Below, piece after piece: positions 10,201 through 19,728 of a stretch of 64,000 nt of DNA. The translations under genes were made by a program, and so were the position numbers. A model generated the notes under the pieces. The model was not told the DNA's origin. It was given only the letters and a program-made list of their open reading frames with translations, and made no database searches. Numbering within the stretch: position 1 is the first letter of the stretch; the number at the start of each line of letters is the position of its first letter. Source of the stretch: Pseudomonas sp. NFIX28 (GTDB taxonomy: Bacteria; Pseudomonadota; Gammaproteobacteria; Pseudomonadales; Pseudomonadaceae); NCBI RefSeq assembly GCF_900107395.1, contig NZ_FNPW01000005.1, positions 182,869-246,868 on the forward strand, read 5' to 3'.

Positions 10201-10743
10201 TCAAAGCTTGATGAAGTGCTTGCGGTAATGCTGCAGCTCGGCGATGGACTCGCGAATGTCGTCCAGGGCCAGGTGGGTGCTGCCTTTCTTGAAGCTGTCG
10301 CGCACGTCCGGGGCCCAGCGGGCGGCCAGTTCCTTAAGGGTGGAAACATCAAGGTTGCGGTAGTGGAAATAGCTTTCCAGGGCTTTCATATGGCGGTACA
10401 GGAAGCGCCGGTCCTGGCAGATGCTGTTGCCACAGATCGGCGACTTGCCCTTGGGCACCCACTGCTCCAGGAAAGCGATGGTCTGCGCTTCCGCTTCAGC
10501 CATGCTGATGCGGCTTTCGCGCACGCGCTGGGTCAGCCCGGAACCGCCGTGCTGGCGGGTATTCCACTCGTCCATGCCGGCGAGAATTTCATCGCTCTGG
10601 TGGATGGCGATGACCGGTCCTTCAGCCAAGGTATTGAGGTTGCTATCGGTGACGATGGTCGCCATCTCGATGATGACATCGGTATCAGGGTTCAGACCGG
10701 TCATTTCCAGATCGATCCAGATCAGATTCTGCGGGTTTTGCAT
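10201..10743 (-). CDS. orn: Oligoribonuclease Orn
   Basis: Orn is the 3'-5' exonuclease that degrades the shortest oligoribonucleotides, including pGpG, so it completes c-di-GMP turnover in Pseudomonas. The 180 residues carry the DEDDh active site: IDLEMTGL at the N terminus, [11 protein letters not shown] in the middle and [11 protein letters not shown] near the end. The length equals that of characterised Orn proteins. rsgA starts about 107 bases away on the opposite strand, the conserved arrangement. Confidence 0.97.
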   Translation of the reverse strand: MQNPQNLIWIDLEMTGLNPDTDVIIEMATIVTDSNLNTLAEGPVIAIHQSDEILAGMDEWNTRQHGGSGLTQRVRESRISMAEAEAQTIAFLEQWVPKGKSPICGNSICQDRRFLYRHMKALESYFHYRNLDVSTLKELAARWAPDVRDSFKKGSTHLALDDIRESIAELQHYRKHFIKL

Positions 10744-10850
10744 GTGGGGGCTCCTCGGCGTAGTTGCGCAGTTTAGCCTAGAGGGACCTGCCGGCGTGCT
10801 AAACTCGCGGCCGTTTTACCTAACCGCCGCATTATCGACACGGAACACCA

Positions 10851-11882
10851 ATGGCCAAACGCCAGCTCAATCGTCGCCAAAACTGGCGCATCGAAAAGAT
10901 TCAAGGCGAACGCGCCGCCCGCGCCGCCAAACGCGAGTCCTCTGCCGTGGAAGCGCTGGAAGGCGGCGATCTCGGCCCCGAACAGACCGGCCTGGTGATT
11001 GCTCACTTCGGCGTGCAGGTCGAGGTCGAGGCGCGCGAAGGCGAGCTGGCCGGCCAGGTGTTCCGCTGCCACTTGCGCGCCAACCTGCCGGCGCTGGTGA
11101 CCGGCGACCAGGTGGTCTGGCGCCCGGGCAACCAGGGCATTGGCGTGATCGTCGCGCAACTGCCGCGGCACACCGAGCTGTGCCGCCCGGACAGCCGCGG
11201 CCAGCTCAAGCCGGTCGCCGCCAACGTCGACATGATCGTGATCGTCTTCGCCCCGCTGCCCGAGCCCCATGCCAACCTGATCGACCGTTACCTGGTGGCG
11301 GCCGAACATGCCGGCATCCGCCCGCTGTTGCTGCTCAACAAGTTCGACCTGATCGACGAGCAGAATGCCCCGGCGCTGAACGCCTTGCTGGCGGTCTATC
11401 GGCAATTGGGCTATCCGGTGCTGGAAGTCTCGGCCCACCACGGCAATGGCATGGAACAGCTGCAAGCCCAGTTGGATGGGCGGATCAGCGTATTCGTCGG
11501 CCAGTCGGGCGTGGGCAAGTCGTCGCTGGTGAACAGCCTGCTGCCGGAAGTCGAGACCCGTGTCGGGCCCTTGTCGGAACTGTCCGGCCAGGGCACCCAC
11601 ACCACCACCACCGCGCGCCTGTTCCACTTCCCGGGCGGCGGCGAATTGATCGACTCCCCCGGCATTCGCGAGTTCGGCCTGGGCCACGTCAGCCGCGCCG
11701 ATGTCGAGGCGGGTTTCATCGAGTTCAACGACCTGCTGGGCACCTGCCGTTTCCGCGACTGCAAGCATGACCGCGAACCGGGCTGTGCCTTGCTCAAGGC
11801 CCTGGAAGACGGGCGGATCCAGCAGCAGCGGATGAACAGCTATCGCTCGATCATCGCCAGCCTGCCGGACAGCAGCTATTAA
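10851..11882 (+). CDS. rsgA: Small-subunit biogenesis GTPase RsgA
   Basis: RsgA checks the decoding centre of maturing 30S subunits. It is a circularly permuted GTPase: an N-terminal OB fold, then G4 (LNKFDLID) before G1 ([12 protein letters not shown]) and G3 (DSPGIREFG). A C-terminal zinc finger of form Cx4CxHx5C follows ([14 protein letters not shown]). The 343-residue length and the ATG at 10851 ([10 protein letters not shown]) are standard. A strong bidirectional terminator follows. Confidence 0.97.
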   Translation: MAKRQLNRRQNWRIEKIQGERAARAAKRESSAVEALEGGDLGPEQTGLVIAHFGVQVEVEAREGELAGQVFRCHLRANLPALVTGDQVVWRPGNQGIGVIVAQLPRHTELCRPDSRGQLKPVAANVDMIVIVFAPLPEPHANLIDRYLVAAEHAGIRPLLLLNKFDLIDEQNAPALNALLAVYRQLGYPVLEVSAHHGNGMEQLQAQLDGRISVFVGQSGVGKSSLVNSLLPEVETRVGPLSELSGQGTHTTTTARLFHFPGGGELIDSPGIREFGLGHVSRADVEAGFIEFNDLLGTCRFRDCKHDREPGCALLKALEDGRIQQQRMNSYRSIIASLPDSSY

Positions 11883-11903
11883 TAGGCAGCGCCAAGCAGA
11901 AAC

Positions 11904-11934
11904 AAAAAAGGCCGCGATGATCGCGGCCTTTTTC
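11904..11934. terminator. Bidirectional intrinsic terminator between rsgA and motB
   Basis: The stem GGCCGCGA-TGA-TCGCGGCC is flanked by an A run on the left and a T run on the right, so it works for rsgA (+) and motB (-). Confidence 0.9.
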
Positions 11935-11969
11935 ATGGGCCCTCTTTTATAGAGGCCCGTTGCTAGCGG

Positions 11970-13010
11970 TTACTGCGCAGCTGGAGGCGTAGCGGCGGGT
12001 GCAGCCGCGCCTTCGGTCTTCGGTGCTGCGTCTTCGAAGATATTCAATCGCTCGCGCAGTTCATGGGCCGGCAAAGGCTCCTGCTCTGGCGGCAAGGCGT
12101 TCGGGTCGACCGGCACTTCGCCCGGGGCACCCTGGCCCTGGGTTGGCGCCGCAGCCTCGGGGGCAACTTCGCCTTCGATCGCGCGCTGGGCCTTCTTGGT
12201 CAGCACCACGATGTCGATACGCCGGTTGATCGGGTTGAACGGATCCTTGCGATCGAACAGCGACGAAGAGGCGTAACCCACCACGCGCGCCACCTGGCCA
12301 TCCGGATAGCTGCCTGCCACCAGCGCGCGACGCGCGGCGTTGGCACGGTTGGCCGAAAGCTCCCAGTTGCCGAAGTCGCCAGTGCCCGAATATGGCTTGG
12401 CATCGGTGTGCCCGCTGATGCTGATCTTGTTCGGCACCGCCTTGATGGTGTCGGCCATGGCCAGCAGGATGTCCTCGAAGTACGGCTTGAGGCGCGCACT
12501 GCCGGAGTCGAACATCGGCCGGTTTTCCGAATCGATGATCTGGATGCGCAAGCCGTCCGGAGTGATCTCGAACAGGATCTGGTCCTTGAACTTCTGCAAC
12601 TGCGGGTTTTCCTCGACCTTGTTCTGCAGCTCCTGCAGCAACAGTTCCAGGCGCTCCCTTTCAACCTGCTCGGCCATGCTTTCGACCTGGTCGGTGTCGA
12701 CCGTGACCTTGTCCGGCTGTGGCTGCGACTTGATCTCGGGGTTGAGGGTGTTTTCCGGTGCCAGCTCGGGAGAACCGCCCAGGTCGATAATGTAGGGCGT
12801 GCCGCTTTCCGAGAAGCCGATCGGGTCCTTGAAGTAACCGGCGATGGCGATCTTCTGTTCCGGGGTGGCGGTGGACAACAGCCACAGCACCAGGAAGAAC
12901 GCCATCATTGCCGTGGCGAAGTCGGCGAAGGCGATCTTCCACGCCCCGCCGTGATGCCCGCCGGCAAAGCGCTTGACGCGCTTGATGATAATCGGCTGAT
13001 TGTTTTCCAT
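11970..13010 (-). CDS. motB: Flagellar motor stator protein MotB
   Basis: MotB anchors the flagellar stator to peptidoglycan and carries the proton-binding Asp of the ion channel. The single N-terminal membrane helix follows WKIAFADFATAMMAFF, in which Asp30 is the expected proton acceptor. An OmpA-like domain follows (FDSGSARLKPYF, ISISGHTDAKPYS, RRIDIVVLTK) and then a Pro/Ala/Glu-rich tail of about 80 residues. It sits three bases after motA, so the pair is translated together. Its position beside rsgA and orn identifies it as MotB rather than the alternative stator MotD. Confidence 0.96.
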   Translation of the reverse strand: MENNQPIIIKRVKRFAGGHHGGAWKIAFADFATAMMAFFLVLWLLSTATPEQKIAIAGYFKDPIGFSESGTPYIIDLGGSPELAPENTLNPEIKSQPQPDKVTVDTDQVESMAEQVERERLELLLQELQNKVEENPQLQKFKDQILFEITPDGLRIQIIDSENRPMFDSGSARLKPYFEDILLAMADTIKAVPNKISISGHTDAKPYSGTGDFGNWELSANRANAARRALVAGSYPDGQVARVVGYASSSLFDRKDPFNPINRRIDIVVLTKKAQRAIEGEVAPEAAAPTQGQGAPGEVPVDPNALPPEQEPLPAHELRERLNIFEDAAPKTEGAAAPAATPPAAQ

Positions 13011-13013
13011 GGC

Positions 13014-13865
13014 TTAGCGACCGCGAACCGCTTGTTCCAGCTCGGCGAAGCTCGGACGGTGCGCCGGGTACAGAACCTTGCGCCCGAACTCCACGGCCAG
13101 CGATGGCGGCATGCCGGAAGCCGAGGCCACCAGGGAAGCCTTGATGGCCTCGTAGACGTTCAGCTCTTCCTTGGCATCGTGTGCCAGGGAATGGGCCAGC
13201 GGGCCGAAGAAGCCGTAGGCCGCGAGAATACCGAAGAAGGTACCGACCAGCGCCGCACCTACGTGCAGGCCGATGGATTTCTGGTCGCCATCGCCCAGGG
13301 AGGCCATGGTCACCACGATACCCAGTACCGCCGCAACGATACCGAAGCCCGGCATGCCGTCGGCGATGCCGTTGACCGCATGGGACGGATGCTCGAGATC
13401 TTCCTTGAGGCTGAACAGCTCCATGTCGAACAGGCCTTCCAGCTCGTGGGGAGCCATGTTGCCGGAAGACATGATGCGCAGGTAATCGCAGATGAACGCG
13501 GTCATGCGTTCGTCCTTGAGCACCGACGGGTACTTGGCGAAAATCGGGCTGGCGGCGGCGTCTTCGATATCGCCCTCGATCGCCATCATGCCTTCGCGGC
13601 GGCTCTTGTTGAGGATCTCGTAGATCAGGCCCAGCACTTCCAGGTAGAAGGTCTGGGAAAAGCGCGAACCGAACATCCCCAAGGACTTCTTGAGTACATG
13701 CATGGTCATGTAGCCAGGGTTCGCCTGCAGGAACGCCCCCAGAGCGGCGCCGCCGATAATCAGGACCTCGAAAGGCTGGATCAGGGCGGCAATTTTGCCG
13801 TGAGAAAGCACGTATCCGCCGAGCACGCTCGCGAACACGACGATGATGCCGATAATTTTAGCCAT
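13014..13865 (-). CDS. motA: Flagellar motor stator protein MotA
   Basis: MotA forms the five-subunit ring of the proton-driven stator with MotB and presses on FliG. The 283 residues begin MAKIIGIIVVFASVLGG; an upstream in-frame extension is rejected because it covers the promoter. Four membrane segments, two near each end, flank a large cytoplasmic loop holding the charged residues. The PDGMPGFGIVAAVLGIVVTM-type segment typical of MotA is present (as ADGMPGFGIVAAVLG). A sigma-28 promoter lies about 70-95 bases upstream. Confidence 0.96.
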   Translation of the reverse strand: MAKIIGIIVVFASVLGGYVLSHGKIAALIQPFEVLIIGGAALGAFLQANPGYMTMHVLKKSLGMFGSRFSQTFYLEVLGLIYEILNKSRREGMMAIEGDIEDAAASPIFAKYPSVLKDERMTAFICDYLRIMSSGNMAPHELEGLFDMELFSLKEDLEHPSHAVNGIADGMPGFGIVAAVLGIVVTMASLGDGDQKSIGLHVGAALVGTFFGILAAYGFFGPLAHSLAHDAKEELNVYEAIKASLVASASGMPPSLAVEFGRKVLYPAHRPSFAELEQAVRGR

Positions 13866-13933
13866 AGGTAGGAAAGTACTTATTGAGTCGGGTTCAAGGT
13901 CATATTCGGAAGTTCTTAAAACTCTTCTTCTAC

Positions 13934-13960
13934 TTATCGGCAAAACTGCGCCAGACTATA
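13934..13960 (-). promoter_or_regulatory. Sigma-28 (FliA) promoter of motAB
   Basis: On the minus strand the sequence reads TATAGTCT, 11 bases, GCCGATAA. The -10 box equals the FliA consensus (GCCGATAA), the -35 box matches TAAAGTTT at six of eight positions, and the spacing is exact. It points at motA, whose ATG is about 70 bases downstream. Confidence 0.85.
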
Positions 13961-14031
13961 GGCCGTTAAGGCGAAAAGCCAGTTTGGCCCGCTCTGGGCG
14001 TGTTTACAGCAGACGATGATTGCGCCCAGCC

Positions 14032-15570
14032 ATGTCTAATGAAACGACAGTCCCAACTACCGCCCCCCACTCCCTCGAATCCTGGATAAAGCTGCTCGAC
14101 GCGGTTCGCTTGCCAGTGCCGCAAGCCAGCCATGACCGGGTCTGCAAAGCCATCAGGGACAATCGCAGCTCATTGCGCGACATTGCCGACCTGATGCAGG
14201 ACAGCCCCGCGCTGGCCTTGAGCGTGATTCGCGAAGCCAACCGTCACACTCACGGCAGCATGGGCGAGCCGGCCGAGAACCTCGAGATCGCGCTCAACCG
14301 CCTGGGCCTTACGCGCACCGAAGAGTTGCTCGCCCGCCTGCCCGCCCAGCCCGAACAGGAAATTCCGCTCGGGCTGCGCCAGCTGCAATTGGTCAGCCAG
14401 CACGCGACCCAACAGGCCAACGGCTTTTTCGCCGGGCGCCTGGCCAGGCTCTGGCAGGACATTCACTGGGGCAGCCTGCTGTTTCTTTCGCCGTTGTGGC
14501 CGTTGGCGCTGACCTATCCAAAACTGCTCGAAGAATGGGAGCTGCGCGTCGTCCACAAGGCCGAACCAGTCCAGCAGGTCGAGCAGGAATTGTTCGGCGT
14601 CGGCCTGCTTCAGCTGTGCCAGGCACTGGTCGAGGTCTGGCATCTGCCGATCTGGGTGCTGCAAGGCTACCGCCTGCTGATCGACGAGCAGGACCAATTG
14701 GTCAAGGCCCTGCATATCGCCCGGGACAACGCCCATCCGCTGCACCAGCGCCAATGCCTGGATGCCGACCCGGCCCTGCAGCGCTGGCTGAACCAGCCGG
14801 CCAACAGTGTGTTGCTGGCCAATGCCCTGGCCCTCTCGGCGCAGGAGTCCTGGAACGGCCCGCACTGCATGCGCTGGCAATACCTGACCAGCCTGTACCT
14901 GCAAATGCCGATGGATGAGCTGCAACAACAGCTGCACCAGCAAGCCGTGCAGAGCGCCCGGCATCACCACATGCCCGACCTCTGGCACCCGGCCGAGGCT
15001 TTGCTTTGGCCTTGGGAAGCCCGGCGCGTGCATCGCGGCGAGCTCCCGGTTTCCGCGCCAACCGCCGAAGACCTGGCCAGATGGCGCAAGCAGTGCAGCG
15101 AGCTGCTGGCGGAACCCAGCCGCTTCAGCAATGCCATGCACCTGACCACCTTTGCCCGCGACGCGCTGGTAGCCTGCGGCATGCGGCGGGTGATGCTGCT
15201 GATGGTCGATCGCACGCGGACCCAGTTGCGCGTGCATCAAACCGCCGGGCTGCCCGCGCCCGCCATGAACCTGGCTTTGACGATCGACCAGAGCAGCGTA
15301 TTGCAAAGACTGCTGGAGGCCCCGGCGCAAGTGCGCCTGACGCCGGCCAACAACGCCCAGTTCTCCTCCCGCCTGCCCGCGAGCCTGCGCACATTGTTTC
15401 GTGGCGAACACCTGCTGATGCGCTCGGTGCCGAGCAATGGCCGCGTGATCATGCTGATCGTCGCCGACCAGGGCGGCCAGCCGTTCTCGGAAGTCTCTGT
15501 GCAAGCGTTCGGCAAAACCGCGCAATGCATCGAAAAGGCCCTGCACAGCTTTACCAACCGCAGCCGCTGA
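14032..15570 (+). CDS. HDOD-domain protein with probable C-terminal GAF-like domain
   Basis: The N-terminal half (about residues 10-250) is an HDOD domain, a metal-free relative of HD hydrolases found in bacterial signalling proteins: LRDIADLMQDSPALALSVIREAN, then NLEIALNRLGLTRTEELL. The C-terminal 140 residues (FARDALVACGMRRVMLLMVDRTRTQL onwards) look like a GAF-type sensor fold. No output enzyme domain is visible. It corresponds in position to PA4955. ATG 14032 is preferred over an in-frame TTG four codons upstream. It faces motA divergently and may share flagellar-linked regulation. The function is unknown. Confidence 0.8.
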   Translation: MSNETTVPTTAPHSLESWIKLLDAVRLPVPQASHDRVCKAIRDNRSSLRDIADLMQDSPALALSVIREANRHTHGSMGEPAENLEIALNRLGLTRTEELLARLPAQPEQEIPLGLRQLQLVSQHATQQANGFFAGRLARLWQDIHWGSLLFLSPLWPLALTYPKLLEEWELRVVHKAEPVQQVEQELFGVGLLQLCQALVEVWHLPIWVLQGYRLLIDEQDQLVKALHIARDNAHPLHQRQCLDADPALQRWLNQPANSVLLANALALSAQESWNGPHCMRWQYLTSLYLQMPMDELQQQLHQQAVQSARHHHMPDLWHPAEALLWPWEARRVHRGELPVSAPTAEDLARWRKQCSELLAEPSRFSNAMHLTTFARDALVACGMRRVMLLMVDRTRTQLRVHQTAGLPAPAMNLALTIDQSSVLQRLLEAPAQVRLTPANNAQFSSRLPASLRTLFRGEHLLMRSVPSNGRVIMLIVADQGGQPFSEVSVQAFGKTAQCIEKALHSFTNRSR

Positions 15571-15613
15571 CGCTTGCGCTACAATCCTTCCCTTTGTGCC
15601 CTGGAGACCTCAC

Positions 15614-16429
15614 ATGCCTGACTTCTCTGGCTTGCCGCTGGTGATCGAGCCGAGCGACCTGCTCCCTCGCCTGGACGCCCGCGAACTGATCCTGGTGGAC
15701 CTGACCAGCGCCGCTCGCTATGCCGCGGGCCATATTCCCGGCGCGCATTTCGTCGACCCCAAGCGTACCCAGCTCGGTCAGGCACCGACTCCCGGGCTGA
15801 TGCCGCCACAGGCAGCCCTCGAAACCCTGTTCGGCGAGCTGGGGCATAACCCGGATGCGGTCTACGTGGTCTATGACGACGAAGGCGGCGGCTGGGCCGG
15901 GCGCTTCATCTGGTTGCTGGATGTCATCGGCCACTCCCGCTACCACTACCTGGACGGCGGGCTGCTGGCCTGGCTGGCCGACGGCCTGCCGGTCTCGATC
16001 GAAGTCCCGGCGGCCGTCGGCGGCCCTGTCGCCCTGACCCTGCACGATGAGCCGACCGCCACCCGCGAATACCTGCAAAGCCGTCTTGGCGCGGCCGACC
16101 TGGCAATCTGGGATGCTCGTGGCCCGCTGGAATATTCGGGGGAAAAAGTCCTCGCGGCCAAGGGTGGGCACATTCCCGGCGCGATCAACTTCGAGTGGAC
16201 GGCGGGCATGGACCCGGCGCGCAGCTTGCGGATCCGCAGCGACATGCCGCAGATCCTGGAACAACTCGGCATCAGCAAAGACAAAGAAGTGATTACCCAC
16301 TGCCAGACTCACCACCGCTCTGGCTTCACCTATCTGGTGGCCAAGGCGCTCGGTTATCCGAGAGTCAAAGGCTATGCCGGTTCCTGGGGCGAATGGGGCA
16401 ACCACCCCGACACTCCCGTAGAGATTTAA
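15614..16429 (+). CDS. rhdA: Thiosulfate sulfurtransferase RhdA (tandem rhodanese)
   Basis: RhdA moves sulfane sulfur from thiosulfate to cyanide or other acceptors. Two rhodanese domains are seen, an inactive N-terminal one (residues 1-130) and an active C-terminal one. Its catalytic loop CQTHHRSG starts at Cys230, the same loop and number as the well-studied Azotobacter RhdA. ATG 15614 (MPDFSGLP) follows CTGGAG. psd begins 17 bases downstream in the same direction, so they are probably one transcript. Confidence 0.93.
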   Translation: MPDFSGLPLVIEPSDLLPRLDARELILVDLTSAARYAAGHIPGAHFVDPKRTQLGQAPTPGLMPPQAALETLFGELGHNPDAVYVVYDDEGGGWAGRFIWLLDVIGHSRYHYLDGGLLAWLADGLPVSIEVPAAVGGPVALTLHDEPTATREYLQSRLGAADLAIWDARGPLEYSGEKVLAAKGGHIPGAINFEWTAGMDPARSLRIRSDMPQILEQLGISKDKEVITHCQTHHRSGFTYLVAKALGYPRVKGYAGSWGEWGNHPDTPVEI

Positions 16430-16446
16430 GGTTTTAAGGACAGTTA

Positions 16447-17307
16447 ATGAAAAAGCGTTTGTTTATCCTCAGCCAGTACCTGCTGCCTCACCACCTGCTG
16501 TCGCGCCTGGCCGGCTGCATCGCCGAATGCCGCGTGCGCTGGTTCAAGAATGCCTTCACCGCCTGGTTCGCCAAGCGCTATCAGGTAGACATGTCGCAAG
16601 CACTGGTGGAAGACCTCACCGCTTACGAGCACTTCAATGCCTTCTTCACCCGCGCCCTGAAAGACGGTGCCCGCCCGCTGGACCAGACCCCGGGCGCTAT
16701 CCTCAGCCCGGCCGACGGCGCAGTCAGCCAGCTCGGCCCGATCGAACATGGTCGGGTATTCCAGGCCAAGGGCCACAGCTTCAGCGTGCTTGAACTGCTG
16801 GGTGGCGATTCGGCCCTGGCCGCACCGTTCATGGGCGGCGACTTCGCCACCATCTACCTGTCGCCGAAGGACTACCACCGCGTGCACATGCCGCTGGCCG
16901 GCACCCTGCGGGAAATGGTCTATGTGCCGGGGCGAATCTTCTCGGTCAACCAGACCACCGCGGAAAATGTTCCGGAACTGTTCGCCCGCAACGAGCGCGT
17001 GGTGTGCATTTTCGACACCGAACGCGGCCCGATGGCCGTGGTACTGGTAGGCGCGATGATCGTGGCGTCGATCGAAACCGTCTGGGCTGGCCTGGTGACT
17101 CCGCCGAAGCGCGAACTGAAGACCGTGCGCTACGACGAAGCCGCTCGTGCGCCGATCCACCTGGAAAAAGGCGCCGAACTGGGCCGCTTCAAACTGGGCT
17201 CCACCGCGATCGTGCTATTCGGTCCGAACCAAGTGCAGTGGGCCGAAACACTGGCCGCCGGCTCGCCGGTCCAGATGGGCCAGAGCCTGACCTCGGCAAA
17301 CGCCTGA
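16447..17307 (+). CDS. psd: Phosphatidylserine decarboxylase proenzyme
   Basis: Psd converts phosphatidylserine to phosphatidylethanolamine at the inner membrane. The 286-residue proenzyme has the self-cleavage site LGST with cleavage between Gly251 and Ser252, Ser252 becoming the pyruvoyl group. The partner residues are Asp90 (SPADG) and His147 (YHRVHMP). Its place next to rhdA matches PA4957. A strong terminator follows. Confidence 0.97.
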   Translation: MKKRLFILSQYLLPHHLLSRLAGCIAECRVRWFKNAFTAWFAKRYQVDMSQALVEDLTAYEHFNAFFTRALKDGARPLDQTPGAILSPADGAVSQLGPIEHGRVFQAKGHSFSVLELLGGDSALAAPFMGGDFATIYLSPKDYHRVHMPLAGTLREMVYVPGRIFSVNQTTAENVPELFARNERVVCIFDTERGPMAVVLVGAMIVASIETVWAGLVTPPKRELKTVRYDEAARAPIHLEKGAELGRFKLGSTAIVLFGPNQVQWAETLAAGSPVQMGQSLTSANA

Positions 17308-17379
17308 GGCGGTTGACCGCGCACTGAAGAGCGAGCAGCTCCAGGCGCGATGAAGCCCCGCCAGTTCGGGGAGTGCCCG

Positions 17380-17417
17380 AAAAAAGCCGCCGGTCTTTCG
17401 ACAGGCGGCTTTTTTTT
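17380..17417. terminator. Bidirectional terminator between psd and the LysR gene
   Basis: AAAAAAGCCGCC and GGCGGCTTTTTTTT form a stem with an extra inner GTC-GAC pair. The T run on one side and A run on the other serve psd (+) and the convergent LysR gene (-). Confidence 0.92.
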
Positions 17418-17455
17418 GCCCGTCGCAGGCTCCCGACGCAGTACCACTGGGGCCA

Positions 17456-18409
17456 CTAGAACAACAAGCTCAGCATCTCGCTCAGGGCACGATCCGTCGG
17501 GTGCGACGAACGGCTTTTCTGCTTCAGGCTCTGTTGCAGGCAGTCGATAAAACACATCGCGGCATAACTGTGGGTATGCCCCTGATGACTGATGATGCCC
17601 ATGGCCTGTCCATCCATCTCCTCGCGCAGCGACAAGGCTTGCACATGGGGCTGGAAGCCATGGCACAGCAACAATGGCTCCGGGCCGAAGCTCAACATGC
17701 CGGCTTGCAGCACCATGCTCGACAGCAGGGTCATCGAATGGGCACAGATCAATCGCTCGGGACCGATGCCTAATCCATGCCGACCGAACAACGAGTGCAT
17801 CACCTGCTCATAAGTGACCGGGCTGTAGTTGACCACCCAGTCCTGCTCCAGCAACTCCTCCAGGGAACTGGCCCGCAACGCCGGATGGCCATGGCGGGCG
17901 AAGACCCGACAAGGGTGGGTCAACAACGGCTGGCAATGGAACTCCTGGGCGGAAATGCTGCTGAACAGCGGGCCGATGGCGAAGTCCATTTGACCATCCC
18001 GTAGCAGGGGCAAGGCTACCGCCAGCAATCCCTCGAACAATTCCAGGCGAATCTCCGGCATGCGCTGGCGAAACAACCGCACCACATCCGGCAACAGCGT
18101 TTCAGCCAGCCAGGGCGTGACCCCGACGCAAAGGCGCGCCGCGTGCTGGCCGCGCAAAGCGGCCAGTTCATCCTCGGCTCGCTCCAGTTGCCTGAGCACC
18201 TGCCGGGCATGCTTGAGCAGTACCCGTCCGGCATCGTTCAGCCGCGTACCGCCGGCATGGCGTTGTAGCAAGGGCAACTGCTGTTCAGCCTCCAGTTCGC
18301 GCAAGGTCTTGCTGACCGCGGCTTGCGACAGGGCCAGCGCCTTGGCAGCGGCGCGGATGCTGCCGTGCTCCGCCATGGCGATCAATGCCTGCAACTGATG
18401 GATCTTCAT
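17456..18409 (-). CDS. LysR-family transcriptional regulator
   Basis: A 317-residue LysR protein: N-terminal winged helix-turn-helix (LQALIAMAEHGSIRAAAKALALSQAAVSKTL) and a C-terminal effector domain (about residues 90-290). The start is MKIHQLQ at 18409; a longer in-frame start has no support. It is divergent from the M20 amidohydrolase and MFS transporter genes with about 126 bases between, the usual layout for a regulator acting on its neighbours. The inducer is unknown; an N-acyl amino acid is a guess from context. Confidence 0.9.
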   Translation of the reverse strand: MKIHQLQALIAMAEHGSIRAAAKALALSQAAVSKTLRELEAEQQLPLLQRHAGGTRLNDAGRVLLKHARQVLRQLERAEDELAALRGQHAARLCVGVTPWLAETLLPDVVRLFRQRMPEIRLELFEGLLAVALPLLRDGQMDFAIGPLFSSISAQEFHCQPLLTHPCRVFARHGHPALRASSLEELLEQDWVVNYSPVTYEQVMHSLFGRHGLGIGPERLICAHSMTLLSSMVLQAGMLSFGPEPLLLCHGFQPHVQALSLREEMDGQAMGIISHQGHTHSYAAMCFIDCLQQSLKQKSRSSHPTDRALSEMLSLLF

Positions 18410-18535
18410 TGTTCCTCTCCCACCATCAACCAGAAGTGCTACTGACAACTTTTTTGCGCCTTCCCGGTGTTCTGGGTTGCTTCTAGTATCCCCAGGCCTA
18501 GGTCATAACCCCAACAATAAAAAGGAGACATCGTC

Positions 18536-19711
18536 ATGGACGCGTCCGCCATCTTGCCCGGTATCCGTGAAATCACCCCATCCATGATCGCCCTGCGCCA
18601 TGAGATCCATGCCCATCCCGAATTGGGATTCGAAGAGTTCGAGACCCGCGCCCAGGTGATTCGCTGCCTGCAGAATTGGGGCTACGACATTCACGAAGGG
18701 CTGGGGGAAACCGGCGTGGTCGGCACACTCCGCAATGGAGAAGGGCCCGCTATCGGCCTGCGCGCCGACATGGATGCCCTGCCGATCCAGGAAACCACCG
18801 GCCTGCCCTGGGCCAGCCGGGTCGAGGGCAAGATGCACGCCTGCGGCCACGACGGCCATACCGCCATGCTGCTGGCCGCGGCCTGGGACCTGGCCAAGCG
18901 CCGGCCTTTTCGTGGCACCCTGCACCTGTTCTTTCAGCCGGCCGAAGAAGGTCATGGCGGCTCCGGGGCCAAGCGCATGCTGGAGGATGGCCTGTTCGAT
19001 CTGTTCCCCTGCCAGGCGATTTTCGCTATGCACAATATGCCGGGGGTGCCCCTGGGCAAGCTGGGCTTCCTGCCTGGGCCATTCATGGCCTCCACCGATA
19101 CCGCCACCATCCGCATCCAGGCCACCGGCGGCCACGGTGCGATGCCGCACAAGGCCGTGGACCCGATCGTGGTCTGTGCCTCTCTGGTGATGGCCCTGCA
19201 AAGCATTGTGTCGCGCAACGTGCCTCCACTGGAGACGGCCGTAATCACTGTGGGGGCGATCATGGCCGGCGAGGCCCCCAACGTGATTCCGGATACCGCG
19301 CAAATGCGCCTGAGCATACGTGCCTTGTGCCCGAACATCCGCGAGCTGTTGCGTCAACGCATCGTGGCCCTGGCCGAGGCCCAGGCCGCGGGATTTGGCG
19401 CCCGTGCCGAGGTGGATTACGAGTATGGCTATCCGATGCTGGTCAATGATGTCGCGGCGACCCGGCTGGCCGAGGCAGTGGCGCGAGACTGGCTCGGGGA
19501 GGAAGGATTGGCGACGAACATGCAGCCGCTGACCGGCAGCGAGGACTTCGCCTTCTGGTTGGAGCAGGTACCAGGCTGCTACCTGATTATCGGCAATGGC
19601 GACGGCGAAGGCGGCTGCATGGTGCATAACCCAGGTTATGACTTCAACGACCAGGCCCTGCCGATCGGGGCAAGTTACTGGGTCAAGCTGGTAGAACGCT
19701 ATCTGGCCTGA
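18536..19711 (+). CDS. M20 family amidohydrolase (hippurate hydrolase-like)
   Basis: A 391-residue member of the M20D group, which removes the acyl group from N-acyl amino acids such as hippurate, N-acetyl amino acids or indoleacetyl amino acids. Metal-site segments are visible: HAHPELGFEE, RADMDALP, HACGHDGHTA, QPAEEGHGG and FAMHNMPG, with a dimerisation insert (TGGHGAMPHKAVDPI) in the middle. AAAAAGGAG lies just before the ATG. It is cytoplasmic, with no signal peptide. The MFS gene follows after 17 bases, so import and hydrolysis are probably linked. The exact substrate cannot be read from sequence. Confidence 0.85.
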   Translation: MDASAILPGIREITPSMIALRHEIHAHPELGFEEFETRAQVIRCLQNWGYDIHEGLGETGVVGTLRNGEGPAIGLRADMDALPIQETTGLPWASRVEGKMHACGHDGHTAMLLAAAWDLAKRRPFRGTLHLFFQPAEEGHGGSGAKRMLEDGLFDLFPCQAIFAMHNMPGVPLGKLGFLPGPFMASTDTATIRIQATGGHGAMPHKAVDPIVVCASLVMALQSIVSRNVPPLETAVITVGAIMAGEAPNVIPDTAQMRLSIRALCPNIRELLRQRIVALAEAQAAGFGARAEVDYEYGYPMLVNDVAATRLAEAVARDWLGEEGLATNMQPLTGSEDFAFWLEQVPGCYLIIGNGDGEGGCMVHNPGYDFNDQALPIGASYWVKLVERYLA

Positions 19712-19728
19712 CTCCGGGAGCACTTGCC

